Origin: an uncultured Lachnospiraceae bacterium | Lineage (GTDB): Bacteria > Bacillota > Clostridia > Lachnospirales > Lachnospiraceae | Direction of reading: 5' to 3' | NCBI GenBank assembly: GCA_910577175.1 | Contig: CAJTLU010000006.1 | Coordinates: 37,535 to 101,534, forward strand | DNA: 64,000 nt | Shown here: positions 61,606 through 64,000 of the stretch, in pieces | Layout of the letters: every line of letters starts with the position of its first letter | How positions within the stretch are numbered: position 1 is the stretch's first letter | Notes under the pieces: model-generated | What the model saw: the letters and a program-made list of their open reading frames with translations, nothing else | What the model was told of the DNA's origin: nothing | The model's database searches: none | Program-made: the position numbers and the translations under genes

Positions 61606-61743
61606 CGCTATACACCCCCTTTCTGTTGCCAGAATGGGTGCGACAACAAGTCTATTATAGCATATCCTGTCATTTTTTCAATCCCCGGTCCTGCTTTAAG
61701 CAAGAAAATATACCTCCGCTTTTCCGTATCAGGAATTGATTTT

Positions 61744-61774
61744 GCGACAGAAGTTGAAATCCGCGACAGAAGTT
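61744..61774. repeat. Iterons GCGACAGAAGTT
   Basis: Two direct copies at 61744-61755 and 61763-61774, 19 bases apart. The same 12-mer occurs at 61922-61933 and inverted at 61952-61963 as the stem of the origin hairpin. A related palindrome TTGCGACAA-AAG-TTGTCGCAA is at 61863-61883. These look like Rep recognition sites. Confidence 0.75.
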
Positions 61775-61917
61775 ACAAAGGCAGACGCTGAAACGCTGAA
61801 AGCCTTGATTTTACTGGAATTGAGCACACCGGAAGCCGGACGTGTATGCCAAATTTGCGACATTGCGACAAAAGTTGTCGCAACCCGCTAGCCTTAGAAA
61901 ACACTGGCTTTGAGGGC

Positions 61918-61967
61918 ATTTGCGACAGAAGTTAGGGTAATACTATACCCTAACTTCTGTCGCAAAT
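61918..61967 (-). other. CRESS-type rolling-circle origin hairpin with TAGTATTAC
   Basis: 61918-61939 and 61946-61967 form a perfect 22-bp stem with 6 bases between. On the minus strand positions 61945-61937 read TAGTATTAC, the nonanucleotide nicked by circovirus Reps (consensus NANTATTAC), exposed at the apex. The stem itself is made of the GCGACAGAAGTT iteron. The Rep gene is on the same strand, ending 270 bases away. Confidence 0.8.
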
Positions 61968-62109
61968 TGTTTTATGCGTCCCGGTGCTGCTTCCGTAGCG
62001 TCCTCTATTCTTGTTTCCTATTGCGGGGGAGGGTGCCTGCTGCGTTCCTGGCTGCCTGCAGGGCATGAAAAAAAGTCTGTTGCGTTTATGGATAACTATT
62101 TTGCGGTCA

Positions 62110-62139
62110 TTGATAAATCGAAAAGCGTTGATTTATCAA
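62110..62139. repeat. Second inverted repeat near the origin
   Basis: TTGATAAATC (62110-62119) and GATTTATCAA (62130-62139), 10-bp stem with 10-base loop. Between the origin hairpin and the Rep 3' end. Could be a single-strand origin, a terminator-like structure or a packaging signal. No gene is supported in 61968-62236. Confidence 0.45.
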
Positions 62140-62236
62140 CAACCGCAGGACAAATAGTTACCCACAATACGCACAGACGGACGGTGTGTCGCGCCCGGCG
62201 CGATAAGGTATGGAATAACGCTGGTTGGATATCGCA

Positions 62237-63244
62237 CTAGAAAGGAAGTCTTTGCTGTTCTTCTTTCGTTAAGGTATGGAATTTTGTATCGCGTTTGAGA
62301 TACTCGGCTGTGGTATAGATTTTGAACGCACCATTTTCCCAGACCATCACGTCGTGAATCCGGCGCAGAAATCCGGAATAGCTTTCCTTGTCCTCACGGC
62401 AGATATCGGCATATTGCTTTTCCAGTACCCAGTTGCTTACGATAAAGACACGGGTATACGCTGCATACCTGTCACAGTACCGGGTAGAGAAGTGAAGCGG
62501 GTATACATCGGTTACCTTGAGGAAATAGCCGAGGGAAAAGCTGTTCCTGTATTCGTCTAAAAGCAGGACGTCCTCCCCGTTATAGGAATCGAAAGGATGC
62601 TTCCGGTAGTCGTCCACGGAGTAAACGTTGACATCACCGTACTTATCACGGACATATCTTGTCTTGCCGCATCCGGCAGGCCCTTGTATGTAAGTGATGT
62701 GGATATTCTCCCGGCGGAGCTGGCGGAACCTGTCACCCAGAATAGTCAGGCGTACCCGGTCTAACTTGTCAAATACTGTAATATAGCTCGGGTTCGCTTC
62801 CAGTATTTCCGCGTTTGTCATACCGCCACGCACCATATCATATAAATCTGCAAGGTCATTCCGCTGACCCTGACGCTCGACGGGCATTTCACCCCATTCT
62901 TCGTGGGTTTCCGGCAAATTGGTTTCATGCTTTTTATCGGTTTCCCACTTGCCGAGTTTAAAGACATAGTCGCGGTTCTGAGAGCAGGTGCCATGCGCAA
63001 TCTCAAAATGGCCGCCCTCAAACCGACTTTTGACGGTAGAGAACCGGACAGCTGAAGCGCAGGCAAAGAAGATATGTACATGGGGAGTACCACCTTCCCC
63101 GACTTCGTCTGAAGCACACCAATATACACAAGACTTAAAACAGGAGAGGGTTTCCTTGATATGTTCTCGCGTATAACCTTTTTTCAAAGGATTATTTATA
63201 GTAATCTGCCATTTCCGGCTTTGCAAATCGGCAGTAATTGCCAT
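62237..63244 (-). CDS. rep: CRESS-DNA-virus-type replication initiator (HUH nickase and SF3 helicase)
   Basis: 335 residues from the ATG at 63244 (AGGTGATAGCT before it; longer frame runs into the CRISPR repeat). Motif I WQITINNP (12-19), HUH motif II HVHIFF (55-60), motif III YVFK with nicking Tyr93 and Lys96, Walker A GPAGCGKT (188-195), Walker B VLLLDEY (226-232), motif C VFIVSN (266-271). Order and sequence match circovirus/bacterial pCRESS plasmid Reps, not the Rep of known Ff-type inoviruses. It should nick TAGTATTAC in the nearby hairpin. Confidence 0.93.
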   Translation of the reverse strand: MAITADLQSRKWQITINNPLKKGYTREHIKETLSCFKSCVYWCASDEVGEGGTPHVHIFFACASAVRFSTVKSRFEGGHFEIAHGTCSQNRDYVFKLGKWETDKKHETNLPETHEEWGEMPVERQGQRNDLADLYDMVRGGMTNAEILEANPSYITVFDKLDRVRLTILGDRFRQLRRENIHITYIQGPAGCGKTRYVRDKYGDVNVYSVDDYRKHPFDSYNGEDVLLLDEYRNSFSLGYFLKVTDVYPLHFSTRYCDRYAAYTRVFIVSNWVLEKQYADICREDKESYSGFLRRIHDVMVWENGAFKIYTTAEYLKRDTKFHTLTKEEQQRLPF

Positions 63245-63340
63245 AGCTATCACCTCTGTTTTGAGCCAAAAAAATAAGGACAAAACGCAGGAATGTTGAA
63301 AATAATGGACATTCCGGGAATAGAAAGATTGGTTCAACTC

Positions 63341-64000
63341 ACCCCCGCTCACGCGGGGAATACCCGTATATCTTGTGAATGCGCCGTACCTGTCCGGGAT
63401 CACCCCCGCTCACGCGGGGAATACTTTTTTCAGCCGCAGTTATTCTAGGTTCAAGTCGGATCACCCCCGCTCACGCGGGGAATACTTTATTTCTTTTCCG
63501 GATTCGTCAACAGAACGAGGATCACCCCCGCTCACGCGGGGAATACCGCCTGCTGAGTTATAATCCGGACCTACGAATGGGATCACCCCCGCTCACGCGG
63601 GGAATACATATCAGAGATTGCCAAATGTTGGCTGGGAGCGGGATCACCCCCGCTCACGCGGGGAATACTAACAAAACGGCAACTCATTTTCAAACCTGTA
63701 AGGATCACCCCCGCTCACGCGGGGAATACCCGTAGCGTACAAAATTCTGTGTCCGTCAACCGGGATCACCCCCGCTCACGCGGGGAATACCCTCTATGTA
63801 TGCCTGCCCTATCGTATGGATAAGGATCACCCCCGCTCACGCGGGGAATACAAGTAGCCAGACTAAAAGCGGAGCAAGGTATTGGGATCACCCCCGCTCA
63901 CGCGGGGAATACTTGGCAGGGGTGGAAAAAGTGTGTTACTGAAAAGGATCACCCCCGCTCACGCGGGGAATACACTAAAATTTGCTTGAAAAATAAGGAA
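63341..64000 (-). CRISPR. Type I-E-like CRISPR array, leader-side part (continues right)
   Basis: Remainder of the split repeat to 63363, then ten intact repeats starting 63397, 63458, 63519, 63580, 63641, 63702, 63763, 63824, 63885 and 63946, an exact 61-base period with 33-base spacers. The last spacer is cut by the window end. Repeats are identical, as expected toward the leader, which with the cas genes should lie beyond 64000. Confidence 0.97.

Larger units (their letters stand above)
54402..63340. mobile_element. Integrated inovirus-like element with CRESS-type Rep, inside a CRISPR repeat
   Basis: About 8.9 kb between the first five bases (GGATC) of one CRISPR repeat on the left and the remaining ACCCCCGCTCAC... 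part on the right (from 63341; TC at 63339-63340 is shared). Contents from left: tyrosine integrase, Zot ATPase, tiny membrane proteins, pIII-like protein, terminator, coat-like protein, tRNA-like RNA, ssDNA-binding-like protein, second tRNA-like RNA, small membrane proteins, repressor, type I toxin-antitoxin, origin hairpin, CRESS-like Rep. Size and order suit a filamentous phage; the Rep does not. Boundaries are inferred from the split repeat. Confidence 0.88.

Noticed and set aside
61974..62240. 88-residue plus-strand ORF next to the origin
   Set aside because: No ribosome-binding site, no recognisable composition, and it runs through the 62110-62139 inverted repeat; treated as non-coding origin region.

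Overview
The window looks like the chromosome of an anaerobic, spore-forming gut Firmicute, most likely a Lachnospiraceae. Pointers are a FabK-type fatty-acid operon, spmA/spmB, an AbrB/SpoVT regulator beside a holB-ricT-trmN6-rsmI cluster, an EFR1-type flavodoxin/ferredoxin, an oxygen-sensitive radical-SAM activase, a beta-glucuronidase and ISLre2/IS1182-like transposase scars. The genus cannot be fixed from sequence alone.

Layout: 0-1.2 kb sugar oxidoreductase. 1.5-6.9 kb accessory patch: DNA-binding-only AraC protein coupled to an extra ClpP, a relaxase C-terminal scar, a BlaI/BlaR1-type sensor pair with dyad operators, two secreted/membrane-anchored unknowns, a GNAT. 7-8.3 kb ECF sigma, anti-sigma and CYTH protein. 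8.5-18.1 kb fatty-acid synthesis operon (fabH-acpP-fabK-fabD-fabG-fabF-fabZ-accD-accA), then an acyl-CoA synthetase and a radical-SAM activase; accB and accC are absent. 18-24 kb GNAT, a Lachnospiraceae-type unknown, decayed genes, a small membrane-protein/XRE cassette and two broken transposases. 24-37 kb EFR1 protein, Uup-like ABC-F, kinase, XRE-methyltransferase fusion, beta-glucuronidase, a MITE-like repeat, an ABC-2 exporter, XRE-flavoprotein fusion, flavin reductase, broken TetR, SDR and condensation-domain protein. 37.5-53 kb housekeeping: M18 aminopeptidase, chemoreceptor, SleB-like hydrolase, spmAB, ddl, murF, hydrolase, abrB-like, rsmI, trmN6, ricT, holB, yaaR, guanylate-kinase-like. 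Then tRNA-Lys and a type I-E-like CRISPR array.

The outstanding object is an approximately 8.9 kb integrated element (about 54402-63340) sitting inside a CRISPR repeat, so that the array is cut in two. It has the morphogenesis layout of a filamentous phage (ssDNA-binding-like protein, small coat-like protein, terminator, large pIII-like surface protein, tiny membrane proteins, Zot ATPase) and its own tyrosine integrase. Its replication gene, however, is a CRESS-DNA-virus-type Rep (HUH nickase plus SF3-type helicase). Nearby is a 22-bp hairpin whose apex on the Rep strand carries TAGTATTAC, the circovirus-type nicking nonanucleotide, with repeated GCGACAGAAGTT iterons. The element also carries two tRNA-like cloverleaves bracketing the ssDNA-binding-like gene, a Cro/CI repressor with a palindromic operator, and a compact par/Fst-like type I toxin-antitoxin module with convergent promoters, a shared terminator and direct repeats.

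How it fits together (inference): the repressor controls leftward expression of the virion genes, Rep nicks the nonanucleotide hairpin to start rolling-circle replication, the ssDNA is coated and extruded by Zot and the coat proteins, the integrase uses a CRISPR repeat as attB, and the toxin module stabilises the element. No cas genes are in the window; array polarity suggests that leader and cas genes lie to the right of 64000.
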